DNA from: Microbacterium esteraromaticum
GTDB lineage: Bacteria; Actinomycetota; Actinomycetes; Actinomycetales; Microbacteriaceae
Direction: 5' to 3'
NCBI RefSeq assembly: GCF_028747645.1
Contig: NZ_CP118100.1
Location: forward strand, 558,001 to 622,000
DNA: 64,000 bases
Shown here: positions 7,908 to 16,018 of the stretch, piece by piece
Position numbering within the stretch: position 1 is the first letter of the stretch
Layout of the letters: every line of letters begins with the position of its first letter
Translations under genes and position numbers: made by a program
The notes under the pieces: model-generated
Database searches by the model: none
Told to the model about the DNA's origin: nothing
The model's input: the letters and a program-made list of their open reading frames with translations, nothing else

Positions 7908-9302
7908 GTGCAGATCACCCCCACCACCCGTCGGCGGGCCACCGCCACCGCAGGGGCGCTCGTGCTGAGCGCAACCCTGCTGCTCACCAGCTGCGCCTCC
8001 ACCGACGCGGCACCCGCGGATGCCGGCGAGCCGGTCGGCCCGTTCGGCGCTCCCTCGGCGCAGCCGATCGAGGTCTACGCGTTCGATGGCGGATACGGCA
8101 CCGAGTACACCGACGCCGTGATCAAGGTCTACAACGAGCAGCTGCCTGACAGCGAGGTCGACCTCAAGTCAGTGCAGGAGATCTCGACGCAGTTGCAGCC
8201 GCGCTTCGTCGGCGGCAACCCGCCGGATCTGATCGACAACTCGGGCAAGCCGATCGAGACCACGACGCTCGCCGACAGCGGCCAGCTTCTCGATCTGAGT
8301 GAGCTGCTCGAAGCACCCTCGTGGGATGACCCTGACGTGACCGTCGGCGAGACCCTGACCCCCGGTGTCGTCGAGACCGGCACGTACGACGGCAAGCTGC
8401 TCGAGCTGCGCTACGTGAACACCGCCAAGGGCCTGTGGTACTCGCAGTCGCTGTTCGAAGAGCACGGCTGGGAGATCCCCACCACCTGGGACGCCTTCGT
8501 CGAGCTCGGTGAGCAGGCGAAGAACGAGGGCATCGCCCTGTTCGCCTACCCCGGACAGGTCATCAGCTACCCCGCCGACGTGTTCATCACGCTGATCGGC
8601 AAGCAGGCCGGCATCGACGCGCTGCGCTCGCTCGACAACCTCGAGAGCGGTGCCTGGGAGTCGGATGTCGTCGTCGACGCGTTCGGTGCCCTCGCCGAGC
8701 TGCACGACAAGGACCTGATCCTGAAGGGGTCCGAGGCACTGACGCACACCGAGGCGCAGACCGAGTTCGTCCGTGGCGAAGCACTGTTCTACCCGGCGGG
8801 CTCGTGGCTCGAGAACGAGATGAAGGGCGTCACGCCCGAGGGCTTCGATATGGCGATTACGCCGATCCCGCTGCTCGATGAGGCCACCGCCGCGCTCGGG
8901 TTCGAGCAGCTGCAGGTCGCGCCCGGTGAGGCATTCATCATCCCCACCGAGGCGAAGAACCCCAAGGGCGCGATGGAGTACCTGCGGGCCATGCTCTCGA
9001 AGGAGGCCGCGTCGGAGTTCTCGCGCCTGACGGGCGCACCCACTGTCGTCAAGGGTTCGCTGGAGGGCGTCGATGTCACGCCGGCACTGCAGACGGTGAC
9101 CGACGCGATCGAGGTCGGCGGCAACGCCGAGCTGCGTGTGTCGTTCCGTGGCTGGTACGAGCCGCTGCGCACCCAGTGGTTCACGACTCTCGGTGACGTG
9201 CTCGCGGGCCGGGTGAGCCCCGAAGAGGCCTCGCAGACGATGCAGCAGGCGGCCGACGAGATCGCCGCTGACGACAGCATCACGAAGTACACGAGGGACT
9301 GA
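7908..9302 (+). CDS. Carbohydrate ABC transporter substrate-binding lipoprotein (NgcE-like)
   Basis: 464 residues. The N-terminus has arginines, a hydrophobic core and a lipobox (LLLTSC) at about residues 20-27, so it is a membrane-anchored extracytoplasmic receptor. The body is an extracellular solute-binding family 1 protein (NTAKGLWYSQSLFEEHGWEI and EALFYPAGSWLENEM by their key residues). The overall pattern resembles NgcE, the binding protein for N-acetylglucosamine/chitobiose in Streptomyces; this substrate is an inference. GTG 7908 has a GAAGGAG site. The operon holds two permeases but no ATPase, so a shared MsiK-type ATPase elsewhere is expected. Confidence 0.87.
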   Translation: MQITPTTRRRATATAGALVLSATLLLTSCASTDAAPADAGEPVGPFGAPSAQPIEVYAFDGGYGTEYTDAVIKVYNEQLPDSEVDLKSVQEISTQLQPRFVGGNPPDLIDNSGKPIETTTLADSGQLLDLSELLEAPSWDDPDVTVGETLTPGVVETGTYDGKLLELRYVNTAKGLWYSQSLFEEHGWEIPTTWDAFVELGEQAKNEGIALFAYPGQVISYPADVFITLIGKQAGIDALRSLDNLESGAWESDVVVDAFGALAELHDKDLILKGSEALTHTEAQTEFVRGEALFYPAGSWLENEMKGVTPEGFDMAITPIPLLDEATAALGFEQLQVAPGEAFIIPTEAKNPKGAMEYLRAMLSKEAASEFSRLTGAPTVVKGSLEGVDVTPALQTVTDAIEVGGNAELRVSFRGWYEPLRTQWFTTLGDVLAGRVSPEEASQTMQQAADEIAADDSITKYTRD

Positions 9303-9309
9303 GCGCGCC

Positions 9310-10218
9310 ATGAAGCACGGCCGCACCAGATTCATCACCCTCTTTCTCGCAGCTCCGCTGGTCCTGTACGGGGTGTTCGTCCTCTACCCGTACGTCCAGG
9401 GCGTGATCATCTCGTTCACGGACTGGAGCGGCTACTCGCGCGACCGGGAGTTCATCGGCTTCGCGAACTACATCGAGCTGGCCGGCGATGATCGATTCTG
9501 GGCGGCCCTGTCGCACAACGCGATGTTCCTGCTCGTCCTCCCACCCGTCACGCTCGGTATCGCGCTGGTCTTCGCCGCGCTCACCAGCGTGGCGGGCGGG
9601 AAGGGCGGACGGGTCGGCCCGATCGCCGGCTCCGGCTGGTACCGGGCGATCTATTTCTTCCCGAACATCCTGCCCATCGTGATGAGCCTGGTGCTCTGGC
9701 AGTTCGTGTTCAACCCTCGCATCGGCCTGCTCAACGGCTTTCTCGAAGCGGTCGGACTCGGGGCCTGGGCGCACGCCTGGCTCGGCGACCCGAACACCGC
9801 GCCGTGGGCGGTGCTGAGTGTGCTGGTGTGGGGGCAGATCGGCTTCTACTACGTGCTGTTCTCAGCATCGATCCAGGGCATCCCTCGCGAGTACTTCGAA
9901 GCCGCCCAGCTCGACGGCGTAGGCCGGTTCCGCATGTTCTTCACGATCACGCTGCCGATGATGCTGCAGACCGTTCAGGTCGCGTGGATCTACATCGGGA
10001 TGTTCGCGCTCGACATGTTCGTCACCGTCGCGATCCTCACACCCGACGGTGGGCCTTCCGGCTCGACGGACGTCATCGCGACATACATGCAGCGGCTCGC
10101 GTTCAGCGGCGGTCGCTTCGGCTACAGCGCGACCATCGGCGTCGTGCTCACGGTGCTCACGCTGCTGTTCGCCTTCATCACCTTCCGAGTGACGCGCCGC
10201 GAGCGCGTCGAGTACTAG
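9310..10218 (+). CDS. Sugar ABC transporter permease (MalF/NgcF type)
   Basis: 302 residues with six predicted membrane helices. The binding-protein-dependent transport EAA loop is seen in FEAAQLDGVGRFRMFFTITLPM, the cytoplasmic contact with the ATPase. It begins 7 bp after the binding protein gene and has no strong ribosome site of its own, so translation is probably coupled. It pairs with the next permease to form the membrane channel of the importer. Confidence 0.92.
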   Translation: MKHGRTRFITLFLAAPLVLYGVFVLYPYVQGVIISFTDWSGYSRDREFIGFANYIELAGDDRFWAALSHNAMFLLVLPPVTLGIALVFAALTSVAGGKGGRVGPIAGSGWYRAIYFFPNILPIVMSLVLWQFVFNPRIGLLNGFLEAVGLGAWAHAWLGDPNTAPWAVLSVLVWGQIGFYYVLFSASIQGIPREYFEAAQLDGVGRFRMFFTITLPMMLQTVQVAWIYIGMFALDMFVTVAILTPDGGPSGSTDVIATYMQRLAFSGGRFGYSATIGVVLTVLTLLFAFITFRVTRRERVEY

Positions 10219-10226
10219 GAGTCGAC

Positions 10227-11174
10227 GTGACCGCTCCGATCATGACCCGTCCCGAGGCTCCGTCGCAGGGCGCCTCGTCGCCGGCATCCGCTCCGGCTCC
10301 CGTCGCGGCGCTTCCGCGCAAGCGCCGCACCAACCCCTATTCGTGGCTTACCGAGTCGCTCGGCAAGGGCGTCGCGCACGTGTTCCTGATCGCATGGGCG
10401 GTCATCGCGCTGTTCCCGATCCTGTGGGGTGTGTTCAGCTCGCTCAAGGCGAATGACGAGATCTTCGCCTCGCCCTGGGCGATGCCCGAGGTGCTGCAGT
10501 GGGACAACTACGTGCGCGCCTGGAACGAGGCCGACATCGGCCGATACTTCTGGAACACGATCGTCGTGGTCGGCGGGTCGCTGATCGTCACCATGGTGCT
10601 CGGCGCGATGGTCGCGTACGTGCTGGCACGCTTCCAGTTCCGCCTGAACCGCCCGATCTTCTACCTGTTCATGGTCGGCATGATGTTCCCGATCTTCCTC
10701 GCGATCGTGCCGTTGTTCTTCGTCGTCAACGACCTCGGCCTGCTGGGCACGCATCTCGGACTGATCCTGGTGCTGTCGGCCTACGGTCTGCCGTTCACCG
10801 TGTTCTTCCTGGTCGGGTTCTTCGCGACGCTGCCCGAGTCGGTGGCCGAGGCGGCCCTGCTTGACGGATGCGGGCATGCCGAGACCTTCTTCCGGATCAT
10901 GCTGCCGATGGCCAAGCCGGGGCTGGTGAGCGTCGGGATCTTCAACTTCCTCAACCTGTGGAACAACTACCTGATCCCGCTCGTGCTCAACCCGGACCCC
11001 GAGAAGTACGTGCTCTCGCAGGGACTCGCATCCCTTGCCATCACTCAGGGCTACGCCGCCGACTACGGCGCACTGTTCGCCGGTCTGGTCATCGCGATGC
11101 TGCCGGTGCTGGCCGCTTACCTGGCCTTCCACCGGCAGTTGCAAGGCGGCATCTCGCTCGGCGCGCTCAAGTGA
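10227..11174 (+). CDS. Sugar ABC transporter permease (MalG/NgcG type)
   Basis: 315 residues from GTG 10227, whose AGGAG site overlaps the stop of the preceding permease; a much longer upstream open frame is antisense-like noise. Residues 1-45 are a low-complexity cytoplasmic leader rich in Ala, Pro and Ser. Six helices follow, and the EAA loop is AEAALLDGCGHAETFFRIMLP. The C-terminus ends GGISLGALK, typical of this half of sugar importers. Confidence 0.92.
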   Translation: MTAPIMTRPEAPSQGASSPASAPAPVAALPRKRRTNPYSWLTESLGKGVAHVFLIAWAVIALFPILWGVFSSLKANDEIFASPWAMPEVLQWDNYVRAWNEADIGRYFWNTIVVVGGSLIVTMVLGAMVAYVLARFQFRLNRPIFYLFMVGMMFPIFLAIVPLFFVVNDLGLLGTHLGLILVLSAYGLPFTVFFLVGFFATLPESVAEAALLDGCGHAETFFRIMLPMAKPGLVSVGIFNFLNLWNNYLIPLVLNPDPEKYVLSQGLASLAITQGYAADYGALFAGLVIAMLPVLAAYLAFHRQLQGGISLGALK

Positions 11175-11207
11175 GGATGCCGTGCTCTGACGCGGCAGAC
11201 TAGAAGG

Positions 11208-11621
11208 ATGACCGCTGTTTCCCTGATCCGTGCCGATGCCCTCTCTGATGCCGCCCAGTACGCCTATGCCGCCACCGCCCCCAGCGATGCCCGGCTCATC
11301 TTCCTCGCGGGCGCCTGCCCGCTGAACACCGACGGAACGACCGCCGCCGTCGGCGATTATGCGGGCCAGGCAGCGAAATGCCTGGAGACCCTGCACGGTG
11401 CGCTCGCCGCGGCCGGTGCCGAGCTGACCGACATCATCAGTACCCGGGTGCTCGTGGCCTCCACGCAGCAGGCCGACCTCGTCACGGCGTGGGAGGTCGT
11501 GCGCGACGGGTTCGGCGACCACGACGTCCCGAGCACGCTGATGGGCGTTACCGTGCTCGGGTACGACGACCAGCTCGTCGAGATCGAGGCCATCGCCGCC
11601 GTCGTCGACGAGGCCCGCTGA
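11208..11621 (+). CDS. Rid-family (RidA/YjgF-like) protein
   Basis: 137 residues with the chorismate-mutase-like fold of the Rid superfamily, ending VEIEAIAAVVDEAR. Canonical RidA enamine/imine deaminases need an arginine in the segment before the V-EIEAIA strand; here that segment reads VPSTLMGVTVLGYDDQ, without the arginine. It therefore probably belongs to a Rid subgroup without RidA activity, function unknown. It lies 33 bp after the importer, and may serve the same sugar pathway. Confidence 0.82.
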   Translation: MTAVSLIRADALSDAAQYAYAATAPSDARLIFLAGACPLNTDGTTAAVGDYAGQAAKCLETLHGALAAAGAELTDIISTRVLVASTQQADLVTAWEVVRDGFGDHDVPSTLMGVTVLGYDDQLVEIEAIAAVVDEAR

Positions 11622-11650
11622 GCGAACGCGCCAGCGCGTTCGTACTCCCG

Positions 11651-11800
11651 TCGCAGTTTCTCCCGCTTCCCGCCCGCGGATGCGGGAGAAACTGCGACCG
11701 GAACGCGGGGCGCCGCCCGCGGATGCGGGAGAAACTGCGACGGGAACGCGGAGCGCCGCCGCGGATGCGGGAAAAACTGCGACCGGAACGCGGGGCGCCG
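11651..11800. repeat. Inverted plus tandem intergenic repeat (element B)
   Basis: A 16-bp word (GCGGGAGAAACTGCGA) occurs inverted at 11651-11666 and direct at 11682-11697, 11725-11740 and 11767-11782 (one mismatch). The first two copies form a perfect 16-bp stem around 15 bases. The direct copies sit in a 42-43 bp tandem unit that runs up to the phosphatase stop codon. It fills the gap between two convergent genes, so a bidirectional terminator role is possible, but no T-run follows. Confidence 0.85.
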
Positions 11801-12535
11801 TCAGCGACTGGCGGGGACGAGCATCGCCTTGCGCAGATGCGTGAGCGCGTCGTCATCGACTCCGTGCGCTCCCATGTACTCGGCGCTGCCGCCCCAGGTG
11901 CGTTCGATGCGATCGAAAGCTCCCTGCAGCAGCTCGGGAGGTGAGGCGGTGGCCCGATGTGCGGCCATGCCCGGCAGGTTCTCGGCGTCGACATCGGCGA
12001 AGAGATCGGCGAGGTACTCGGCGCCGAGGCGCTGCTGGGACTGCGCGAAGTCGTCGAGCACCAGGGTGCGCTCGACCCCGAGCACGTCCAGCACGAGCGC
12101 GCTGAGCACGCCGGTGCGATCCTTGCCGGCCGTGCAGTGGATCAGCACGCCCCGCTCGGCACCCGCCGCGACGGCGCTGAATGCGCGGGCGAGTGCGGCG
12201 CCACTGCCATCGATCATCACAGCGTAGAGCTCGGCGAGGTCGGCGAAGCGGATCTCGTGCAGCCGGTCCTCGAACACCGGCATCGCGCGTGGGCTGAGTG
12301 ACGGATGCTGCCAGGCGCCGGGCGTCGAGGCGCGCTCACGCGCGTCGCGCAGGTCGAGGATCGTTGCGACGCCGAGACCGACGACGGCTTCGCTTGCCGG
12401 CTGCCGCTGCGACAACGGTGCGGCCGAGCGCCAGACGAGATCCGCCCGAACGACACCACCGTCCGTGGTCGGGAGTCCGCCGACCGGGCGGAGGTTGTGC
12501 AGCGGGGTCGGGGTGATCAGCTGACCACTCATCAT
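11801..12535 (-). CDS. Tyrosine-protein phosphatase (DSP/PtpB-like)
   Basis: 244 residues. The catalytic loop HC134TAGKDR140TGV is the CX5R signature of protein tyrosine and phosphoinositide phosphatases, in the form typical of actinobacterial PtpB-like enzymes. Start ATG 12535 follows AGGAG and overlaps the stop of the upstream ATPase gene (ATGATG). It is thus the last member of a six-gene translationally coupled chain whose other members are a peptide importer. Its target is unknown. Confidence 0.86.
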   Translation of the reverse strand: MMSGQLITPTPLHNLRPVGGLPTTDGGVVRADLVWRSAAPLSQRQPASEAVVGLGVATILDLRDARERASTPGAWQHPSLSPRAMPVFEDRLHEIRFADLAELYAVMIDGSGAALARAFSAVAAGAERGVLIHCTAGKDRTGVLSALVLDVLGVERTLVLDDFAQSQQRLGAEYLADLFADVDAENLPGMAAHRATASPPELLQGAFDRIERTWGGSAEYMGAHGVDDDALTHLRKAMLVPASR

Positions 12536-13323
12536 GGGGTGCTCCTGGGGGCGTCGGCGGGGCGGGGCGGAAGCAGAGGCACGCTCTCGATCAGCTCCCG
12601 GGTGTAGGGATGGGTGGGGTTCTCCAGTACGTCGATGACCGGACCGCGTTCGACGATGCGTCCTTCGGTCATCACCAGCGCATCGGTGCAGAGTCCGTCG
12701 ATGATGCCCAGGTCGTGCGAGACGGCCACGATCGTCAGCTCCTCGTGCGCTGCCAGACGGCGCAGCAGACGCAGAACCTGCGCGCGCACCGATACGTCGA
12801 GCGCGCTGACCGGTTCGTCGGCGATCACGACCTCGGGGCGCACGGCGAGGGCGCGGGCGATCGCGACGCGCTGTCGCTGCCCGCCGGACAGTTCGCGGGG
12901 CAGTCGCTGCGCAGCGTCGGCGGGCAGCTCGACGGCGGCGAGCATCTCGGCCGCGCGGGCATCCGCCTCCCATTCCGGGCGGAGGGCGCGCACCGGTTCG
13001 GCGATGATGCGCCCCACCGGCATCCGCGGGCTCAGCGACGCGAACGGATCCTGCAGCACCACCTGCACGCGACGGCGGAAGTCGCGGGCGGCACGCCCGC
13101 GGCCGGCGGGAACCCGTTCACCGCGGTAGGTGACGGTGCCCGTCGTGGGGAGCTGCAACCCGAGCAGGACGCGGGTCAGCGTCGATTTTCCCGAGCCCGA
13201 CTCGCCGATGATCCCGAGGTGACGGCCGGCGTCGATGCGCAGATCGATGTCTCGCAGCGTCGCGCGGTCCATTCCCGGGTAGGTGACGCCGATGCCGTCG
13301 GCATGGAACAGCTCGGTGCTCAT
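12532..13323 (-). CDS. Peptide/nickel ABC transporter ATP-binding protein (DppF/OppF-like)
   Basis: 263 residues. Walker A is [10 protein letters not shown] near residue 35, signature [15 protein letters not shown], Walker B VVIADEPVSALDV. The C-terminal PTHPYTRELIESVP is the extension typical of peptide-importer ATPases. ATG 13323 overlaps the stop of the preceding ATPase by ATGA. It should form a heterodimer with that protein on the cytoplasmic face. Confidence 0.93.
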   Translation of the reverse strand: MSTELFHADGIGVTYPGMDRATLRDIDLRIDAGRHLGIIGESGSGKSTLTRVLLGLQLPTTGTVTYRGERVPAGRGRAARDFRRRVQVVLQDPFASLSPRMPVGRIIAEPVRALRPEWEADARAAEMLAAVELPADAAQRLPRELSGGQRQRVAIARALAVRPEVVIADEPVSALDVSVRAQVLRLLRRLAAHEELTIVAVSHDLGIIDGLCTDALVMTEGRIVERGPVIDVLENPTHPYTRELIESVPLLPPRPADAPRSTP

Positions 13324-14126
13324 GCGGGCACAGCCTCCCGCACACGGCGTGGCTGCCAGCCGGTGGCGTACGCGGCATCGATCAGCTCGGCCGTGTAGGC
13401 GGTGCGCGGTTGGTGGATCAGGTCGGCCGGACGGCCCTCTTCGACGATCCGCCCCGACTGCATCACGATGATGCGGTCGCACTGCGAGGCGGCGACCGCC
13501 ATGTCGTGGGTGACGAGCAGACTGCCCGCGCCGCTGCGGTTGACCAGGTCTGACATCAGGCGCAGCACGCGTGCCTGGACGGTCACGTCCAGGGCGGTGG
13601 TCGGTTCATCGGCGAGCAGCAGCCGCGGCGACGTCGACATCGCCATCGCGATCATCACCCGCTGGCGCTGTCCGCCCGAGAGCTCATGCGGATAGCGCCG
13701 CACCAGTTGGGCGGCATCGGGCAGGCCCACGCTCTCGGCCAGGCGGATTGCCGTCTCACGTGCGGCGCCACGGGGCAGCATCCCGTGGGCGCGCAGGGGC
13801 GCCACCAGGTGCCGGTGGATCGGGAGCAGCGGATCCAGCGCGCTCTGCGGTTCCTGAAAGACGCAGCCGACGGTCTTGCCGCGCAGGGCGCGCAGCGTCG
13901 CGGCATCCGCGTCGATCGTCTCGACACCCTCGACGCGAACGCTGCCCGACAGCTCTCCGCGCGGCGGGCGCAGCCCGAGCACGGCCATGCTGGTGAGCGA
14001 CTTGCCGGAACCCGACTCGCCGATGAGTCCCACGCGCTCGCCGGCATCGACATGCAGTGAGACGTCGTCGACGACGGTGCGTCCGTCGATGCGGATCGTG
14101 AGGTTGCGGATGTCGAGGAGCGTCAT
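13320..14126 (-). CDS. Peptide/nickel ABC transporter ATP-binding protein (DppD/OppD-like)
   Basis: 268 residues. Walker A GESGSGKSLTSMAVL, Q-loop VFQEPQSALDP, signature ELSGGQRQRVMIAMAM, Walker B LLLADEPTTALDV. The start ATG 14126 overlaps the stop of the permease gene by ATGA. It is the partner ATPase of the neighbouring DppF-like subunit. Confidence 0.93.
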   Translation of the reverse strand: MTLLDIRNLTIRIDGRTVVDDVSLHVDAGERVGLIGESGSGKSLTSMAVLGLRPPRGELSGSVRVEGVETIDADAATLRALRGKTVGCVFQEPQSALDPLLPIHRHLVAPLRAHGMLPRGAARETAIRLAESVGLPDAAQLVRRYPHELSGGQRQRVMIAMAMSTSPRLLLADEPTTALDVTVQARVLRLMSDLVNRSGAGSLLVTHDMAVAASQCDRIIVMQSGRIVEEGRPADLIHQPRTAYTAELIDAAYATGWQPRRVREAVPA

Positions 14127-15004
14127 GCGGGCACCTTCTTTGTGGAACGGCGGGCGGTTTTGGGGGAGGGGCGGGCGGATGCTGCGCGCACCTGGTCGGG
14201 TTCGAGTGCGTCGCGCAGCGCATCGCCCAGCAGGGCGAAGCCGATCACCAGCGTCGTGATGGCCAGGCTCGGGGCGATCAGCACTTCGGGGCGCACGAGC
14301 ACCTGCGATTGCAGATCGGCGAGAGTGCGTCCCCACGACGGGGTCGGGGGTGGCGTGCCGAAGCCGAGGTACGACAGGCCGGCTTCGGCCAGTGCCGCGA
14401 CCGAGAGCAGCTGGGTGGCGCGGATCAGCAGCGTCGGCGCCGTGTTGGGCAGCACATGACGCCAGACGATGCCGCCAATGCTCACCCCGCCGGCCGTTGC
14501 CAGCGTGACGTAGGGGCTCGCGAGGGTGCCGCGCAGTTCGGGAACCATGGTGCGGGCCACGACGACCGCGCCGCCGAGCCCGATCGCGAGCGACGAGACC
14601 CAGATGCTGGCGCCGTACGAGGTGACCAGGATGATCGCCAGCACGAGCGTGGGGAAGGCGATCGCGATGTCGATGCCGCGTTCGAGCAGAAGACCGAGTC
14701 GGCGTGAGGCGAGTGCGGCTCCCAGTGCGAGGGGGAGCCCGACGGCGACGGCGATCAGCGTCGCGAGCACGGTGGCGAGCATCGTCGACTGGGCGCCGAC
14801 GAGCAGGATGCTGAACAGGTCGCGGCCACCGTTGTCCGTGCCGAGCAGATGGGTGGACGACGGCGGCAGCCAGCGGTCGGCGGGCGAGAAGACCGTCGGG
14901 TCGTACGGAACCCACAGCAGCGAGATCAGGGCGGCGCACGTCGGGATGCCGACGAGCACGAGCCCGGTGATTCCGAGCGGATGGCGCAGGAAGCGAGCGA
15001 TCAT
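14123..15004 (-). CDS. Peptide ABC transporter permease (DppC/OppC-like)
   Basis: 293 residues. The N-terminal helix (LGITGLVLVGIPTCAALISL) is followed by HLLGTDNGGRDLFSILLVGA, the hallmark of DppC-type permeases. The EAA loop is in the ASPYVTLATAGGVSIGGIVW region and is less regular than in sugar permeases. ATG 15004 follows a GGAGG site and overlaps the DppB-like stop. Confidence 0.92.
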   Translation of the reverse strand: MIARFLRHPLGITGLVLVGIPTCAALISLLWVPYDPTVFSPADRWLPPSSTHLLGTDNGGRDLFSILLVGAQSTMLATVLATLIAVAVGLPLALGAALASRRLGLLLERGIDIAIAFPTLVLAIILVTSYGASIWVSSLAIGLGGAVVVARTMVPELRGTLASPYVTLATAGGVSIGGIVWRHVLPNTAPTLLIRATQLLSVAALAEAGLSYLGFGTPPPTPSWGRTLADLQSQVLVRPEVLIAPSLAITTLVIGFALLGDALRDALEPDQVRAASARPSPKTARRSTKKVPA

Positions 15005-16017
15005 GAGGTCCTCCGGATGCGCGGATCGAGAACGCGTGAGAGCGCGGTGAGCGTGACCGTCGAGATCATCACCAGAGCGGTGAGCACGAACAGGGTGCTC
15101 TGGATCGACACGATGTCGCGGTTGCCCACATCGGCCAGCAGCATGCCGCCGACGCCGGGAAGCGCGAACAGCTGCTCGACGATCACCGACCCCATCAGGA
15201 CTCCGGCGATCTCCAGGCCGAGCACCCCCAGCAGCGGAAGGGCCGCGTTGCGCATGCCCTGACGCACCAGCACCGCACGCAGCGGCCATCCCTGCGCGAG
15301 CCCCGTGCGCACCCACTCCTTCATCAGCACATCGATCGTGGCGCTGCGCACGAAACGCACGAGCACGGCCGCCTGGCCGATCGCGATGGCGGTGGCCGGA
15401 AGGATGAGCGCGCGAAGCGCCTCGCCGGGTTCCGCCCACCGGTCGGCCGGGAACCCCTGCACCGGGAAGAGGCGGGTGGGAAGAGCGACGAACACCATGA
15501 GGGCGAGGCCGAGCACGAAGGTCGGCACGGCGGCGGCGAGCTGACTCAGGGCCGCGATCGCACGGCCGAAGGCCGACTCGCGGTACACGGCCGCGACGAC
15601 ACCGACCGGCACGGCGATGAGCACGCTCAGCAGCAGCGCGAGCAGACCGAGCGGAACCGTCACCTGCAGCTTCTCACCGAGCTCGGCCGCCACCGGACGC
15701 GAGTCCAGTGCCGAGGTGCCCAGGTCACCCGTCAGCACGCCGCCCATCCAGTCGAGATAGCGCGCCCACAGGGGACGATCCAGACCCATCTGCGCGCGCA
15801 GCGCCTCGAGCTGCTCGGGGGTGGCATCCATTCCTCCGATGACCGCCGCGGGGTCGCCGGGCAGCACCGCCAGCAGGCCGAAGATCACCATGCTCGCGGC
15901 GATCAGCGACACCACCAGCACGGCGGCCTCGTTGAGCAGTTCTGCGGCGACCCGCCGGACACGGTGTGAACCGTGTCCGGCGGGCATCCGCACCTGCGCA
16001 GGTGCAGTCGTGCTCAT
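15001..16017 (-). CDS. Peptide ABC transporter permease (DppB/OppB-like)
   Basis: 338 residues. A helix near residue 35 leads into LLAVLPGDPAAVIGG, the DppB hallmark, and the large first loop (MDATPEQLEALRAQMGLDRP) is typical. The conserved cytoplasmic loop includes VLMKEWVRTGLAQGWPLRAV. It is separated from the binding-protein gene by one base, so the five transport genes form one operon. Confidence 0.93.
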   Translation of the reverse strand: MSTTAPAQVRMPAGHGSHRVRRVAAELLNEAAVLVVSLIAASMVIFGLLAVLPGDPAAVIGGMDATPEQLEALRAQMGLDRPLWARYLDWMGGVLTGDLGTSALDSRPVAAELGEKLQVTVPLGLLALLLSVLIAVPVGVVAAVYRESAFGRAIAALSQLAAAVPTFVLGLALMVFVALPTRLFPVQGFPADRWAEPGEALRALILPATAIAIGQAAVLVRFVRSATIDVLMKEWVRTGLAQGWPLRAVLVRQGMRNAALPLLGVLGLEIAGVLMGSVIVEQLFALPGVGGMLLADVGNRDIVSIQSTLFVLTALVMISTVTLTALSRVLDPRIRRTS

Positions 16018-16018
16018 G

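Noticed and set aside
9804..10226. Long N-terminal extension of the second sugar permease
   Set aside because: It is another frame of the first permease; GTG 10227 with AGGAG gives the normal family length.
11651..11800. CRISPR-like array in element B
   Set aside because: Units are near-identical with no unique spacers, one copy is inverted, and no cas genes are near.
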